NCBI RefSeq assembly: GCF_002288925.2
Contig: NW_022098021.1
Coordinates: 29,771,190-29,835,189 of the forward strand
Length of the DNA stretch: 64,000 nucleotides
From: Delphinapterus leucas
Lineage: Eukaryota > Chordata > Mammalia > Artiodactyla > Monodontidae
Direction of reading: 5' to 3'
A program made the translations under genes and the position numbers. The notes under the pieces are model-generated. The model had not been told where the DNA came from. It did not search any database and worked only from the letters and a program-made list of their open reading frames with translations. This document shows, piece by piece, positions 23,241 through 36,516 of the stretch. Every line of letters starts with the position of its first letter. Position 1 is the first letter of the stretch.

Positions 23241-25879
23241 TTATACACGGGTGTAAATTAGTTTTAATATACAACCTAGAGTTGGTAGCTCCTATTTGAA
23301 GTATACTAAGAAAAAATATATACTATAGGCAATTTTTTTTTAAGATTCAAAGACTTGAGTCAGAGATATATCTTTATCTCTGTAGTATAGTATGTCTCAA
23401 TTAGCCTAATTCATATTAGAAGTATTATATTTTTCCATTTGAGTGGTGTTCAAGACATGTGTTTTGAAAGGAAATATTGTTCAAGTACTCCCATCTTTCA
23501 TGAATAATGCTTTAGAAATCTACAAGAGTCAGAAGGTGACTCTTCAAAAGGATGCCCTAGGCCTGGACCCACATCCCATTCTGTATATTTAGCCAGTAAG
23601 ATTTTCACGCAGTCAGATTAAAGTGTAAGCTAAAGATTGCCTGTAGAATATTGTCATAATAATATCAAATAAACATTCCACACAAGAGGCTTTACAGCAT
23701 GGTAAAATGACAAAGTTAAAGCTTTATCAAAATTACAAGTTATATGATATTTTTTTGCCTTCTTACGAATGCATGTTCATGTGTGTCAAAATCTCAATCT
23801 ATCAATACATTTCCTTCTACTTGGTAGCAGGTTTAGGTAGGGGGTAGGGGAAATGCTTTTATCCATAATTTGTCTCCAATTATTTAATGTTATTGATATC
23901 TGACAAAAGAACATAAATACCAAAATTGCCTTAATTAAGCTTGCAATATTTTCAAACCATAAATGTCAGTTATTTTCTTTGTTATTATTCCCTTCATATT
24001 TAAGTGCTCTAAAGTTTTCCAATTCTTTTTGTTAGGCAAACTTCCTGCAGTCTTGCCTTACTGTTATAACAATATCTTTTTAGTTACAGAAATTTTCTTT
24101 AAATGATCTAGTCACAGCCTATTACTTTCTTTACCATAACAAAAATTTGCTTACCTAATTGTTTCAGAGCTATGTATCCTGACATAAACACTAGTCAAAA
24201 AGTAAAAACAGAAACAAAACAAAACAAAACAATAAAACAAAAACAAAACAAACACAAAAAAACCCTAATTTTATGTATTATCCATGAAATATTTTTCAAT
24301 TTCCTATTTACAAACTACCAGTGCCTGAGAAAACTATGCAGCATAAAGTAGAACTATATTATTTATTATTAAGTTCAGTGGAAGAGGTAGAAGTAGGCTT
24401 CTTTATTACTTATGACTACCACAGTGATTAAAGTGTATTAGATGGAAAACTTGTGGGTGGAAAAAACATGAAGGATACCTATGAAATATATATTTCTAAA
24501 ATCTAGTCTATTAAATTTTAAAAGAGAAAAAGTATTCAACCTTAAACAAGAGTCAGTTACACATCTGTATTCTGTTTCAGAAAAAGTTATTCTATTTGTT
24601 AAATATGAAAGATATGAGTAAATCAATGGTAGTTCAAATTGTGTGCTTAAACAAATGGGGGTACTTGTAAGCTGATGTCATGACCACATTTGGAATATTT
24701 TGCCAATGCAGTAAAGTCAGCTTAGTTAGTAAAATTCTAATCCTGACAGTAATTCAATCATCCCCAGAAAACGAATCATACTTCTAGGAATCACATCTCA
24801 TTTTCAGCCAATGCTGGGTGGCTAATAGGGTTGTGTAACAATTTTCAGACTGAATAAGATTTTTCTTCCTAATTAATCATCTAAAGGGATGCCCAGGTTT
24901 CTTCACCTTCATTTCTGAATATGAATCAATTTCAAACAGAAGCTTAATGAGAAAGATAGCAAGTAAAATTTTGCTTTGGAAAGAAGTTATGTACAAAGGG
25001 TCAAAATACTCAATCAGCACTGTCCTCATTAGGACTCTTTGCATAAATGAAGACTAAATATTTTTTAGATTAATAGAAAAATTTATCATAACATCCATTA
25101 GTTTATTTTCCTTTGTGAAATCTAATTATTAAAAATTATCGATACCTTACTTATTCACACGCAGAGTAACCATTATTATTCCTCTGGATTACTTTCTGAT
25201 TACTTTTCTGATTTGTGACACCTAATTGTAAGAGTATTGATATTTGTGGTATAATTTATGGTCATTTTTCTATATGTATAAAAATATCCAAAAATAATGA
25301 CATTTATACATAATCAGTCATACTCATCAGTCACATGATTTGATCCAGAGACACGTCTAGTCATCTTCTGTACTTCCAACCAAAAAATTAATTTAGTTAG
25401 GACAATAATGTAAACACTGCAGATAATGTTACTTTGATATTGGCTTTCAGTTCATATGTTTATTAATATAGTGCAATCCTTCCCACCATTCTCGGAGGTA
25501 TGTAGGGAAGTTTTTACTTGACATTTATAAAGATTTTGATGACTAAGATGAGGGTCAGACTGGGTAGAGAAGTAGCAAATGATCACATAATTTGATAATG
25601 ACAATGCTAAGACCTTAGCTCAACTCAGAATATTTTGACTCCTATCTAGTGTATTTTAAGCTACCATATACTGGTTTTAACTTGGTGTATTTTGCTTGAG
25701 AATCATCTTAAACCCAAATCTAAGAGAACTTAATAAAAACTGTTATTATTGAACACTCATTAAGGCAAAATATTCAACATTTGTACTTCATCTTATCAAT
25801 AATTATTCAAATTGTTATTGCCAACCATATTTACATTCACCCTATATATCCATTCTTCTAAATGTTTTACTCAAACATT
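23241..25879. other. AT-rich sequence, no gene seen
   Basis: Apart from an (AAAAC)n tract at 24197-24263, nothing recognised. The frame at 24438-24626 (minus) is short and looks incidental. Confidence 0.6.
24197..24263 (+). repeat. (AAAAC)n low-complexity tract
   Basis: Imperfect tandem aaaac / aaac units over about 67 bases. Confidence 0.9.
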
Positions 25880-26040
25880 TTTCACTTAAACTTGACCATG
25901 ACGCTATGTTAAAGGCAAAAAATATCTCTTCCAATTGAAAATGAGAAAACTGAGATTTAGAGAAGTTGTGACTTACTAAGTTTACATGGCTAGGAGGTTG
26001 TAGAACAACATGAATGGTGTTCCACATTTGAGAACTTGTG
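25880..26040 (-). mobile_element. MIR SINE fragment, antisense
   Basis: Contains aatgagaaaactgagattta and the following acttactaagtttacatggc, matching the conserved MIR core in antisense (gatgaggaaactgaggcacagagaggtt...). Highly diverged, as expected of a family older than placental orders. Confidence 0.6.
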
Positions 26041-26244
26041 TTTATAGTGATAATGACAAAGGTGATGGTATGATAATTTAATGAATACAACAACTATGAG
26101 ACAATGATGCAAATGATATTAAAATGATTATTGATTAGGAAGATGTTGATGAACAAATAAGTAAGGTGATATTAGAAGGGATAGTACTTGTTTAGGTATA
26201 TTTTGGGTTTGAAGTTTATTTTGTCTGCATTTAAACATGAGCTT

Positions 26245-26357
26245 GGTCACTTGTCTTCTTTCTGACCATGAATAAATTACTTATGCTTTAATCGTCTTAT
26301 TTTAAAAAATGGTTAAAGTAACACGCATTACCTCATAGAATGTTGCTGTCAGCGTTT
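26245..26357 (+). mobile_element. MIR SINE fragment, sense
   Basis: Shows the MIR sense core: a tgaccatgaataaattactt segment (gtgtgaccttgggcaagttactt), then aaaatggttaaagtaac and attacctcatagaatgttgc (aaaatgggg...tacctcatagggttgt). Confidence 0.65.
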
Positions 26358-26560
26358 GTATAAGTTATCACATGTAATCCTCAGGAACCACTCAATGAGG
26401 CAATTTTATAGATGGTTGGAAGAGCAAATCTTGGGAAATATAGTTAATAAATTTGTTCATGCTTTCATAGCAAGTATGTGAACAAATTTGGATGCATACC
26501 CAGATTTCTCTGACACAAAGTTCACGTTCTTTCCACTGGGCCACATAGTTTTCCTAGCAG
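26358..26560 (-). mobile_element. MIR SINE, antisense
   Basis: Near-complete diverged MIR in antisense: cacatgtaatcctcaggaac, then tcaatgaggcaattttatag, a decayed gaggaaactg core, cccagatttctctgac and ttctttccactgggccacat. It abuts the sense MIR piece at 26357. Confidence 0.65.
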
Positions 26561-28276
26561 CATACTAAATAAAACACAATATCACTGATGATATATTTGT
26601 AGAATCTTTGAATGAAATTTCAATGCTGATGATTTTTAGCCAACTATAGAAATACAGAAATTGCTCTGCCAGAAAGCAATGTGTAACCAATTCAAGTGAT
26701 ACCAATGGTTTTTAGAAATTGTACACAAAAGGCTTTTCACAAAATGTTTGATTTTCCCAATACACACATCTGGATATCTCACAGCATTTTTAAATAGAGA
26801 AATATAATTTTCAGAAATGTAGGTCTACAAAGCATGGTGGTCATGAACTCTTCTCCATATTTCAAAACTGGGCAGTCAGACACAGAGCTCTCTGGGCAGT
26901 TGGCCCAGTAAATCATGTCACAAATATAGTACTGGTCAAAAGTACCACGTGCCAAACTAAACTCCTGATGTTCTATTTCAACCCAGCAGATTCTATTGTG
27001 GCTTATTTTGGAAGAAAGACAGGTTGGCTTACTGCCATATTTCTCACTCAACCCTGCATTGGAAGCAAAGAGCCAGACTTTGAGAGAAATCTGTGGGGAT
27101 TTTTAAAATTCATTTCTTTTATAAAATTACATAATTTAATTGAAAACCACTGATTTTTGGGAAAACAATTCAAAAATGAGATCTTTCTGTCTGCTGACTG
27201 AATAGTCAAGACGACAATTGGTTCACATTTTGAATATCTTTATGAGCAGTTGAATTTAATTATGTGTGGGAAATATAAGTGAAGAGACATTTGGTTCCCT
27301 AAATTTAAGGAGACAATGCAACTAAACAAATAGCAGCCAACTGGTCTCAAAATAGTTTATAACAGGACCAGAAATTCCAAGAGTAACTAAAAGATTACCT
27401 TCTTATAGTCTTCTGGTCTAAATATAAGAATAGAGCTTAAGTTGCAGTAGATTCAATGGTAGTCAGTGTCATAATCAATTAGAAAAGAAACCTGATGAGA
27501 AATGCGAATACCTACATTGTCAGCATTGGCATAATAATTCATTTTGATTCAATGTATAGAGTTGTTATGCTGACATACAGTTTTCTTGGGTCACACCTCT
27601 CTCTGTCTAATCTACTATTGTCTCTACATTTAGTAATCAGCTCTTCAAAATAAAAAGTAGAGATAAAACACAGGTAAGACATTAATTATTCTCATGTCTT
27701 GTCACTCATTTTTAATCTCCCTCAATTTATGCCTCAAATTACAAAATTGGAAAGTATTTTTCAACTTTTACAAATGAAATAATATTATAAACAAAGTGTG
27801 ACATTTTTGAGTACCACAGCTTTATATTTCAGAAAATTAGATTACTTCAAAGATGCCGAGAGAATGATGAACCAGAAAAGTAAAATTTATCATCAGATAG
27901 ATGACTGTAATACTGAAAATCATAACAGTACCAGTATTATTGTAATCCCCTAATCCATCTTGTATTGTTTGTGAAGGACAGGGATATCCTCAGACATTTC
28001 CAGAAATACACTTGAATCAAGAAAATAGCTCCATCTTTAGATATTTTGATAGATTTAAATTTTTTGAAAATATGTGTAAGAAAAAATAGTTGTATTAAAT
28101 GGATTTGAATTTAGTTGTTCTATGTTGTTATCAAATTAATAAATGTTACACTTTTAACCTTCATTTCAAAAACTATGCCCATTAAGAAAATGTTAAAAAT
28201 ATAGGTCCTACCACTTATGGTCACCAGGGATGTTTTTCCCATACCTCGTTTATCATGTAAGTCTGCCTATCTGTTG
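26561..28276. other. AT-rich sequence, no gene seen
   Basis: No gene recognised. A 90-codon minus frame at 26779-27051 has no domain I recognise and no supporting signals. Confidence 0.6.
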
Positions 28277-28309
<33 letters not shown>

Positions 28310-28318
28310 TAATTGATG
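28277..28318 (+). repeat. (TCTA)n microsatellite
   Basis: About ten tandem tcta units; related degenerate ctac/ctat units continue near 28430-28450. Confidence 0.96.
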
Positions 28319-30738
28319 ACTCTGTCCTCTTAAAGTTAACTAAGTAGCTTAATTTAAGTTGAGAATTGGAATCTCAATTGCCTCTGTTATAGACAGCTAT
28401 TTTACCTAATTTAATCTACTAATTTATTTAACTATCTACCTTTCTACCTATTTTTTTATCATTTTCTATTTATTTGTAAAGTTACTTAGTTTTCAACTTG
28501 AACCAGACTAATAAAATTCAAGCAATTTGTTATTTTTTTCCTGAAAATACTTCATTATTTTGAATTTTAAAATTTCAGTATTTTATCAATCCAGTCACAT
28601 GTTATATAAACTGCTTTACAAATATATTTTGTTATAATTTTATCCAGGGTTATTAACTAACAAGAAAGGCAAGAACAAGATGTTCCAAAAATTGAAGTGA
28701 ATTCAGGATTGATTTACAGCACAGGTCTGCTGTGAGTTCTCTTTCAGTTGAAAGATGAATATATGGTAATACTGACATTTAAAAAAGTAATCAAAGGTAT
28801 TGAAGTATATTTTACTTCTTCCATGTGAGTCACACTGAAAGGGAGTAAGACTATTCTATTTGGAATAAAGGGTTTTGAATATGGTATCATCTGAGGTATG
28901 CTGACATTTAGTTGGTATAAGCCAGACAAAAGAGATGAATAGAAGTCTGAGTTGCTGAAGGAACTTATTCAGAAAACAGGGCAGTTTCCAAATGACACTT
29001 TGGTGGAGACAAAGTCAGTGTGTGAAAGTAATAAATATAATAAGGAAGCATTAAATTTAGCAACAAAGGGATCAAGGTTCTTAAAAATCAAATCAAAAAG
29101 CAGTAATATGCTACTTAAGAACAAAAAGTTTTGATAATTGGGGAGCTGTAGTTTATTTTGAAGAGAAGGAGTATTGACAGATGACAAGAAACTCTAAGTC
29201 ACCTACAGAAATTGTTCATAGCTAAACATCACTCTGATATGACGAGTGATTATAATGCTACTTTCATATCATGCTACACCACAGAAGAAGCTTTCTTTTA
29301 TGAAGCTTCACCTAATATTGATGAGCTAACATTTTATAAAATCTCATCTCCATTTTGAGACTATAAGAAAAAAGTAGAGTTGCAAAGATTAAAGACGTGT
29401 TTAAAATATGAATGAGAAGAATTTCCTACTAGCAAATAAAATGTCTTGCAATAATTTCTTCAAGAAATAAAAATATTATATAAAAAATTTAAACTGGCTG
29501 ACATATATGCTAATGACCAGCACCCTGAGCAAAATACAAAACTGGTGAAAAAAACAGGTACAGTAAAATAATCCTTAATTTTATTGTTCATTTTACTTTT
29601 TTTCTAACACCTCAAATAATTGAATGCTGACATATCTAACATTTTTAAGGCTTGCGTAAACAACAATGAATTTAAAATATTTAAAATATAATATTATATT
29701 ATACATTTAAAATATAATATTATAAAGAGAGGAGATTCTCCATTCATTTAAAATAATACATCTCACACATCTCACACATCACAAAATATTGCATTTATTT
29801 TTAGCCATGTCTTCATTCCTTATCTCTTAGAATCTTGCATTTTCTATATTTTAGTTCTGTTAATTGGCAGTTTACCAACTGTCTGCATTGTACTCTTTCA
29901 TCACCTCTGTAAACACCCCTATTTGGAGACAGCATCATACAATATTCACTTACAAATCTTATAAAATAAATGGCTACGTTCTGCACTGTATGGGGCATAC
30001 GTGGGGTTTAGGGGTTTTAAAACCAAAGTTATTTGTGTTCCCCATGCTGTGCAAAGGGATGTTTCAGAGTCTGAGAGAAGAGCCTACTTTAAAAAAAGAT
30101 AAAATTCTTAAATGATGTTGCTGTTTTATAGGGACTCTTGGAAAGAATGATACGACATGCTTGTAACTGTTAATAAAACAAACATGAGGCAGTTTGTACG
30201 TAAAGTATAAGATTTAGGAATATGATTTTTTCTAACCCTCCAAACCCAAGATTCCAAGGAATATATACATCTCATGTACAGTATATAATTGTTTTTCATC
30301 CAAGCAAAGCAAGACCCTGATCCTTTCTAGTGTAGATGCTCTTTGTATCTACTAACTTAGTTGGGAGGAAGTGTACAGAAGGGAAATTTAAGGATCTGCG
30401 TGTGGACAAAATAGATTGTGTTTTATATTCTGATAACAAAATAATTTTTGCCTCTTGTGTATTTTTTATAAAAATCGTGGATTTAATGGCATATTCTTAT
30501 TTTTTAACCATTTTATGTGATTATCAAATATGTTGCTGTTGAATTTTATTGAACTAGCTGTAAGTCAGAAAAATGAAGTAGCTTGTCATGCTTTTCTATA
30601 CTAAATACACAACATCAAGCAAATGATAACAGAACAACTGGCTATTTATGTGCTATCATGTTATTATACACATCAAAAAATTCACATACTCCTGATTTAA
30701 AAGAAATTTCCTTGTGTGATTTTCACACTTCTCCATAT
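28319..30738. other. AT-rich sequence, no gene seen
   Basis: No gene or named repeat. A local direct duplication of a 20-base AT-rich unit lies at about 29680-29733. Frames such as 28952-29134 and 29864-30115 lack recognisable domains. Confidence 0.55.
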
Positions 30739-31215
30739 TTTTAATTATTATTTTTTATTGAAGTACAGGTTATTTATAACATTCTGTTAATTTCAGGTGT
30801 GCAGCATAGTGATTTGGTATTTTTGCAGATTATATTCATTATAGATTATTACAAAATATAGGCTTTAATTCCCTGTGCTATACAGTATGTCCTGTTGCTT
30901 GTCTATTTTATATATAGTAGTTTGTAACAATTAATGCCATACCCCTAATTTGTTCCAACCCCTCTCTCTTCCCTTTGGCAACCACAAGTTTTCTATATCT
31001 GTGAGTCTGTTTATGTTTTTGATATATATTCATTTATAGTATGTATTTTTTAGATTCCATGTATAAGCAGTATCACACTCTATTTGCTTTATCTGACACT
31101 TCACTAAACATAATATTCTCTAGGTGCATCCACATTATTGCAAATGTCAGTGTTTCATTCTTTTTTATCGCTGAGTAATATTCCGTTGTATACCTAGGAA
31201 TATACCACATATTCT
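30739..31215 (-). mobile_element. Older L1 (host of L1-b), 3' part
   Basis: Antisense L1 3' UTR and ORF2 end, starting at its decayed poly-T (tttttaattattatttttta) and running to ccgttgtatacctaggaata. It breaks off at 31215, where L1-b begins, and resumes at 36880. The two pieces join in register, so they are one older element. Confidence 0.85.
31204..31215. repeat. 12-bp target-site duplication, left copy (L1-b)
   Basis: accacatattct, identical to 36880-36891. It is native sequence of the older host L1 at this place. Confidence 0.9.
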
Positions 31216-32452
31216 ATTTTTTTTTTTAACATCTTTATTGGAGTATAATTGCTTTACAATGGTGTGGTAGTTTCTGCTGTATAACAAAGTGAATCAGCTA
31301 TACATATACATATATAACTATATCCCTTCCCACTTGCTTCTCCTTCCCACCCTCCCTATCCCACACTCAAAGTGAACAAAAAGCACTGAGCTGATTTCCC
31401 TGTGCTATGCGGCTGCTTCCCACTAGCTATCTATTTTACATTTGGTAGTGTATATATGTCCATGTCAGTCTCTCACTTCATCAAAGCTTACCCTTCCCCC
31501 TCCCCGTGTCCTCAAGTCCATTCTCTAGTAGGTCTGTGTCTTTATTCCCATCCTGTCCATAGGTTCTTCAGAAACTTTTTTTCAGATTCCACATATATGT
31601 GTTAGCATATGGTATTTGTTTTTCCCTTTCTGACTTACTTCACTCTGCATGACAGACTCTAGGTCCATCGACTTCACTACAAATAATTCAGTTTCGTTTC
31701 TTTTTATGGCTAAGTAATATTCCATTGTATATATGTACCACATCTTCTTTATCCATTAATCTGTCGATGGACACTTAGGTTGCTTCCATGTCCTGGCTGT
31801 TGTAAGTAGTGCTGCAATGAACATTGTGGTACATGACTCTTTTTGAATTATGGTTTTCTCAGGTATATGCCCAGTAGTGGGATTGCTGGGTCATATGGTA
31901 GTTCTATTTTTTATTTTTTTAAGGAACCTCCATACTGTTCTCCACAGTGGCTGTCTCAATTTACATTCCCACAAATAGTGCAAGAGGGTTCCCTTTTCTC
32001 CACATGCTCTCCAGAATTTATTATTTGTAGAATTTTGAGGATGGACATTCTGACTGGTGTAAGGTAATACCTCATTGCAGTTCTGATTTGCATTTCTCTA
32101 ATGATTAGTCATGTTGACCATTCTTTCATGTGTTGGTTGGCAATCTGTATATCTTCTTTGGAGAAATGTCTATTGAGGTCTTCTGCTGATTTTTGGATTG
32201 GGTTGTTTGTGTTTTTGATATTAAACTGCATGTGCTGCTTGTAACTTTTGCAGATCAATCCTTTGTCAGTTGCTTCATTTGCAAATATTTTCTCCCATTC
32301 TTAGGGCTGTCTTTTCATCTTGTTTATGGTTTCCTTTGCTGTGCAAAAGCTTTTAAGTTTCATTAGGTTCAACTTGTTTACTTTTGTTTTCTTTCCTATT
32401 CTCTAGGTGGGGGGTCACAAAGGATAATAAATGATTATTTAAATAAATGAAT

Positions 32453-34518
32453 TCCTTTATTTCTTTTTCTTCTCTGATTGCTGTGACTAAAACTTCCACA
32501 ACAATATCAACTAATAGCAGTGAGAGTTGGCAACCTTTTCTTGTTCCTGATATTAGTGGAAATGGTTTCAGTTTTTCACCATTGAGAGTGATGTTGGCTG
32601 TGAGTTTGTCATATATGGCCTTTATTATGTTGAGATTAGATCCCTCTATGCCTACTTTCTGGAGGGTTTTTTTAATCATAAATCAGTGTCGAATATTGTC
32701 AAAAGCTCTTTCTGCATCTATTGAGATGATCATATGGATTTTCTTCTTCAATTTGTTAATATGGTTTATCACATTGAATGATTTGTGTATAGTGAAGAAT
32801 CCTTGCATTCCTGGAGTAAACCTCACTTGATCATGGTGCATGACCCTTTCAATGTGTTGTTGGATTTTGTTTGTTAGTATTTTGTTGAGGATTTTTGCAT
32901 CTATGTTCATCAGTGTTATTGGCCAGTAGTTTTCTTTCTTTGTCACAGACAAAGATGTGACATCTTTGTCTGGTTTTCATAGCAGGGTGATGGTGGTCTC
33001 TTAGAATAAGTTTGGGAGTGTTCCTATCCCTGCTATATTTTGGAAGAGTTTGAGAAGGATAGGTGTTAGCTCTTCCCTAAATGTTTGATAGAATTCGCCT
33101 GTGAAGCCATCTGATCCTGGGCTTTTGTTTGTTGGAAGATTTTTAATCAGATTATCATTTTCAGTGCTTGTGATTGGTTTGTTTATATTGTCTATTTCTT
33201 CCTGGTTCAGTCTCCAAAGGTTGTGCTTTTCTAAGAGTTTGTGCATTTCTTCCAGGATGTCCATTTTATTGACATATAGTTTCTTGCAGTAATCTCTCAG
33301 GATCCTTTGTATTTCTGCAGTGTCAGTTGTTACTTCTCCTTTTTCATTTCTAATTCTATTTATTTGCCAGTTGAGTCTGGCTAATGGTTTATCAATTTTG
33401 TTTATCTTCTCAAAGAACCACCTTTTAGTTTGTTTGTTTTTTTGATCTTTGCTATTGTTTTCTTCATTTCTTTTTCATGTATATCTGATCTGATCTTTAT
33501 GATTTCTTTCCTTCTGCTTAGTTTTTTTGTTTGTTTGTTTGTTTGTTTTCCTCTTTCTCTAATTGCTTTAGGTGTAAAGTTAGATTGTTTATTTAAGTTG
33601 CTTCTTGTTTCTTAACGTAGGATTGTATTGCTATAAACTTCCCTCTTAGAACTTCTTTTTCTGTATCCCATAGGTTTTGGGTCATCATGTTTTCTTTGTC
33701 ATTTGTTTCTTGGTATTTTTGATTTCCCCTTTGATTTCTTGGTTATTCATTAGTGTACTGTTTAATCTCCATGTGTTTGCATTTTTTACAGATTTTTTCG
33801 TGTAATAGATATCTAGTCTTATAGCATTGTGGTCAGAAAAGATACTTGATATGATTTCAATTTTCTTAAATTTACCAAGGCTTGATTTGTAACCCAAGAT
33901 GTAATCTATCCTGGAGAATGTTCCATGAGTATTTGAGAAGAAAGTGTATTCTGTTGTTTTTGGATAGAATGTCCTATAAATATCAATTAGATCCATCTTG
34001 TCTAATGTGTCATTTAAAGCTTGTGCTTTCTTATTTATTTTCATTTTGGATGATGTGTCCTTTGGTGAAAATGGTGTGTTAATGTACCCTACTATTAGTA
34101 TGTTACTGTTGATTTCCCCTTTTATGGCTGCTAGCATTAGCCTTATGTATAGAGATGCTCTTATGTTGGGTACATAAATATTTACACTTGTTATATATTT
34201 TTTCTTGGATTGATCCATTGATCATTATGTAGTGTGCTTCTTTGTCTCTTGTAATAGTCTTTATTTTTAAAGTTTATTTTGTCTGATATGAGAATTGTCA
34301 CTCCAGCTTTCTTTTGGTTTTCGTTTTCATGAAATATCTTTTTCCATCCCCTCACTTTCAGTCTGTATGTGTCCCTAGGTCTGAAGTGGGTCTCTTATAG
34401 ACAGTATCTATACAGGTCTTATTTCTTTTATCCATTCAGCCGGTTTAGGTATTTTGGTTGGATCATTTAATCCATTTACATTTAAGGTAATTATTGATAT
34501 TTATCTTCCAATTACCAT
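32453..34518 (-). pseudogene. L1-b ORF2 N-terminal remnant
   Basis: Endonuclease plus the first part of the reverse transcriptase. The inferred start is at 34518. In the open stretch 33685-34218 the endonuclease GDFN has become GYIN (catalytic Asp lost), while SRIDYILG and SDHN are kept. RT sequence follows at 33001-33264 (NKSPGSDGFTGEFYQTF) and 32353-32952 in several frames. The FADD-containing part is deleted. Non-functional. Confidence 0.87.
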
Positions 34519-34579
34519 TTTCTTAATTTTTTTTTAAATTTTATTTTTGTAGGTCTTTTTCTTCTCTTGTGTTTCCTGC

Positions 34580-35466
34580 CTAGATAAGTTTTTTTAGCAT
34601 TTGCTGTAAAACTGGTTTGGTGGTGTTGAATTCTCTTAGCTTTTGCTTGTCTGTAAAGGTTTTAATTTCTCTGTTGAATATTACAATATGAGACCCTTGC
34701 TGGGTAGGGTAATCTCGGTTTTAGGTTTTGTCCTTTCCTCATTTAAACATACCCTGCCACTCCTTTCTGTCTTGTAGACTTTCTGCTGAAAGATCAGCTT
34801 TAACTTTATGGGCATTCTCTTGTATGTTATTTGTTGCTTTTCCCTTGCTGCTTTTAACATTTTTTCTTTGTTTTTAATTTTTGTTAGTTTCATTAATATA
34901 TGTCTCGCCATGTTTCTCTTTTGGTTTTTACAGTAAGGGACACTCTGCCCTTCCTGGACTTGATTGACTGCTTCATTTCCCATATTAGGGAAGTTTTCAT
35001 CTATAATCTATTCAAATATTTTCTCAGTCCCTTTTTTTCTTCTTCTGGGACCCCTATAATATGAATGTTGTTGTGTTTAATGTTGTCCCAGGGTTTTCTG
35101 AGACTGTCCTAAATTATTTTCATTCTTATTTCTTTATTCTGCTCTGTGGTATTTATTTCCACTATTTTATCTTCCAGGTCCCTTATTCGTTCTTCTGCCT
35201 CAGTTATTCTGCTATTGGTTCCTTCTAGAGTATTTTTAATTTCATTTATTATTTGTTCATCATTGTTTATTTTCTCCATAGGTTTTCTAGGTCCTTTTTA
35301 AACATTTCTTGTATTTTCTCCATTCTATTTCTGAGATTTTGGATCATCTTTACTATCATTACTCTGAATTCTTTTTCAGGTAGACTGCCTATTTCGTTTT
35401 CATTTTTTGGTCTGGTGAGTTTTTACCTTGCTCCTTCATCTGTTGTGTATTTTTCTGTCTTCTCAG
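34580..35466 (-). pseudogene. L1-b ORF1 remnant
   Basis: The chaperone ORF, broken into short frames (for example 34681-34983, covering the RNA-binding C-terminal half). The stop codon is at 34580-34582. The inferred start, 35464-35466, reads CTG. Frameshifts and stops throughout. Confidence 0.82.
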
Positions 35467-36370
35467 TTTGCTTAATTTACTGTGTTTGGGCTCTCCTTTT
35501 TGCAGGCTGTAGGTTCAGAGTACTCATTGTCTTGCTGTCTGCCCCAGTGGCTAAGGTTTGTTCAGTGGGCAGTGGAGGCTTCCTGGTGGAGGGGACTGGT
35601 GCCTGTGTTCTGTTGAATGAGGCTGGATCTTGTCTTTCTGGTGTGCGGGACTGCATCTGGTGGTGTGTTTTAGGGTGTCTGTGAACTTATTATGATTTTA
35701 GGCAGCCTCTCTGCTAATGGGTGGGGTTGTGTCCCTGTCTTGCTAGCTTTTTGGTATGGAGTGTCCAGCACTGTAGTTTGCTGGTCCTTGAGTGGAGCTA
35801 GGTCTTAGCATTGAGACAAATATCTCTGGGAGAGCTCTCATCGATTGATATTATGTGGGGTCAGGAAGTCTCCAGTGGACCCATGTCCTGAACTTGTTTA
35901 TTCCACCTCAGAGCCTCAGGACTGACACCCAGCTCAAGCACCAAGATCCTGTCAGCCACACGGCTCAATAAATCTGTCCAGTGCAGTTTTTGCTTTGATA
36001 ATTCCTATGCACATGGAAAAAGAATTATGTCCTACAGGATTCCAGTGGAGGTGCCACTCATGCAAGTCACAGGTCTCAAGTGATGCACTTTGGCAGGTAT
36101 ATCACGTAAGAGATGCTGTCTTCTTCTTACTGCATCCTATCAGGGGTGCACAATTTCAATTTGTTGCACTCCTTGTGATGTTAACTTTGTTTACTTGATT
36201 CATTTGATGAAGATGGTCTCTGCCAGATTTCTTAGCCGTCAGAATCTAAGATCTGGTTGCTAAGTGGACTCCTTGCTTTGTTGCCACTCCCAGTCCCGCT
36301 CAGTGGATAAACCTGAGATGATGGTGGCTTCGACTAGGGTGGCAGAGGTAGTAAGAAGTGTGGAATTCGG

Positions 36371-36451
36371 GGGAATTGTCTGATGGTCCAGTGGTTAAGA
36401 CTCTGAGCTTTCAGTCCCGAGGGTGAAAGTTTGATCACTGGTCAGGGAACT
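36371..36451 (+). mobile_element. Truncated CHR-family SINE head
   Basis: gggaattgtctgatggtcca followed by gtggttaagactctgagctt and the B-box-like region tttgatcactggtcagggaa. Only the tRNA-related 80 bp remain. It differs from the CHR-2 head and belongs to the ggtccagtggtt subtype. Confidence 0.75.
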
Positions 36452-36516
36452 GGAGGTTCTTGGGAAGAACCTGCTTCTAAACTTATTCAGGTTGTTGGCA
36501 GAATCCAGTCTTGTGG
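36452..36516 (-). mobile_element. MLT1-like LTR fragment
   Basis: The minus strand reads gattctgccaacaacctgaa and continues to the gaagcaggttcttccc segment, a well-known piece of MLT1 (ERVL-MaLR) LTRs. Only about 65 bp are recognisable. Confidence 0.55.

Larger units (their letters stand above)
31216..35972 (-). mobile_element. L1-b: younger L1 inserted in older L1
   Basis: Minus-strand L1 starting with poly-T and aacatctttattggagtata at the left (its 3' end). It covers the 3' UTR and late ORF2 (31216-32425), then, after a break, the RT N-terminal half, the endonuclease, ORF1 and the last part of the 5' UTR up to about 35972. About 1.9 kb of ORF2 is missing at 32425-32452, replaced by about 27 AT-rich bases. 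L1 similarity to L1-a stops near 35972, yet the matching target-site duplication lies further right at 36880, so the inserted unit includes 35973-36879. Confidence 0.88.

Noticed and set aside
26779..27051. 90-codon minus-strand frame with several Cys residues
   Set aside because: Composition looks protein-like, but there is no known motif, no upstream signal and no splice context I can support.
28277..28318. Tandem repeats considered as a CRISPR-like or minisatellite array
   Set aside because: Plain tetranucleotide (TCTA)n with no spacers.
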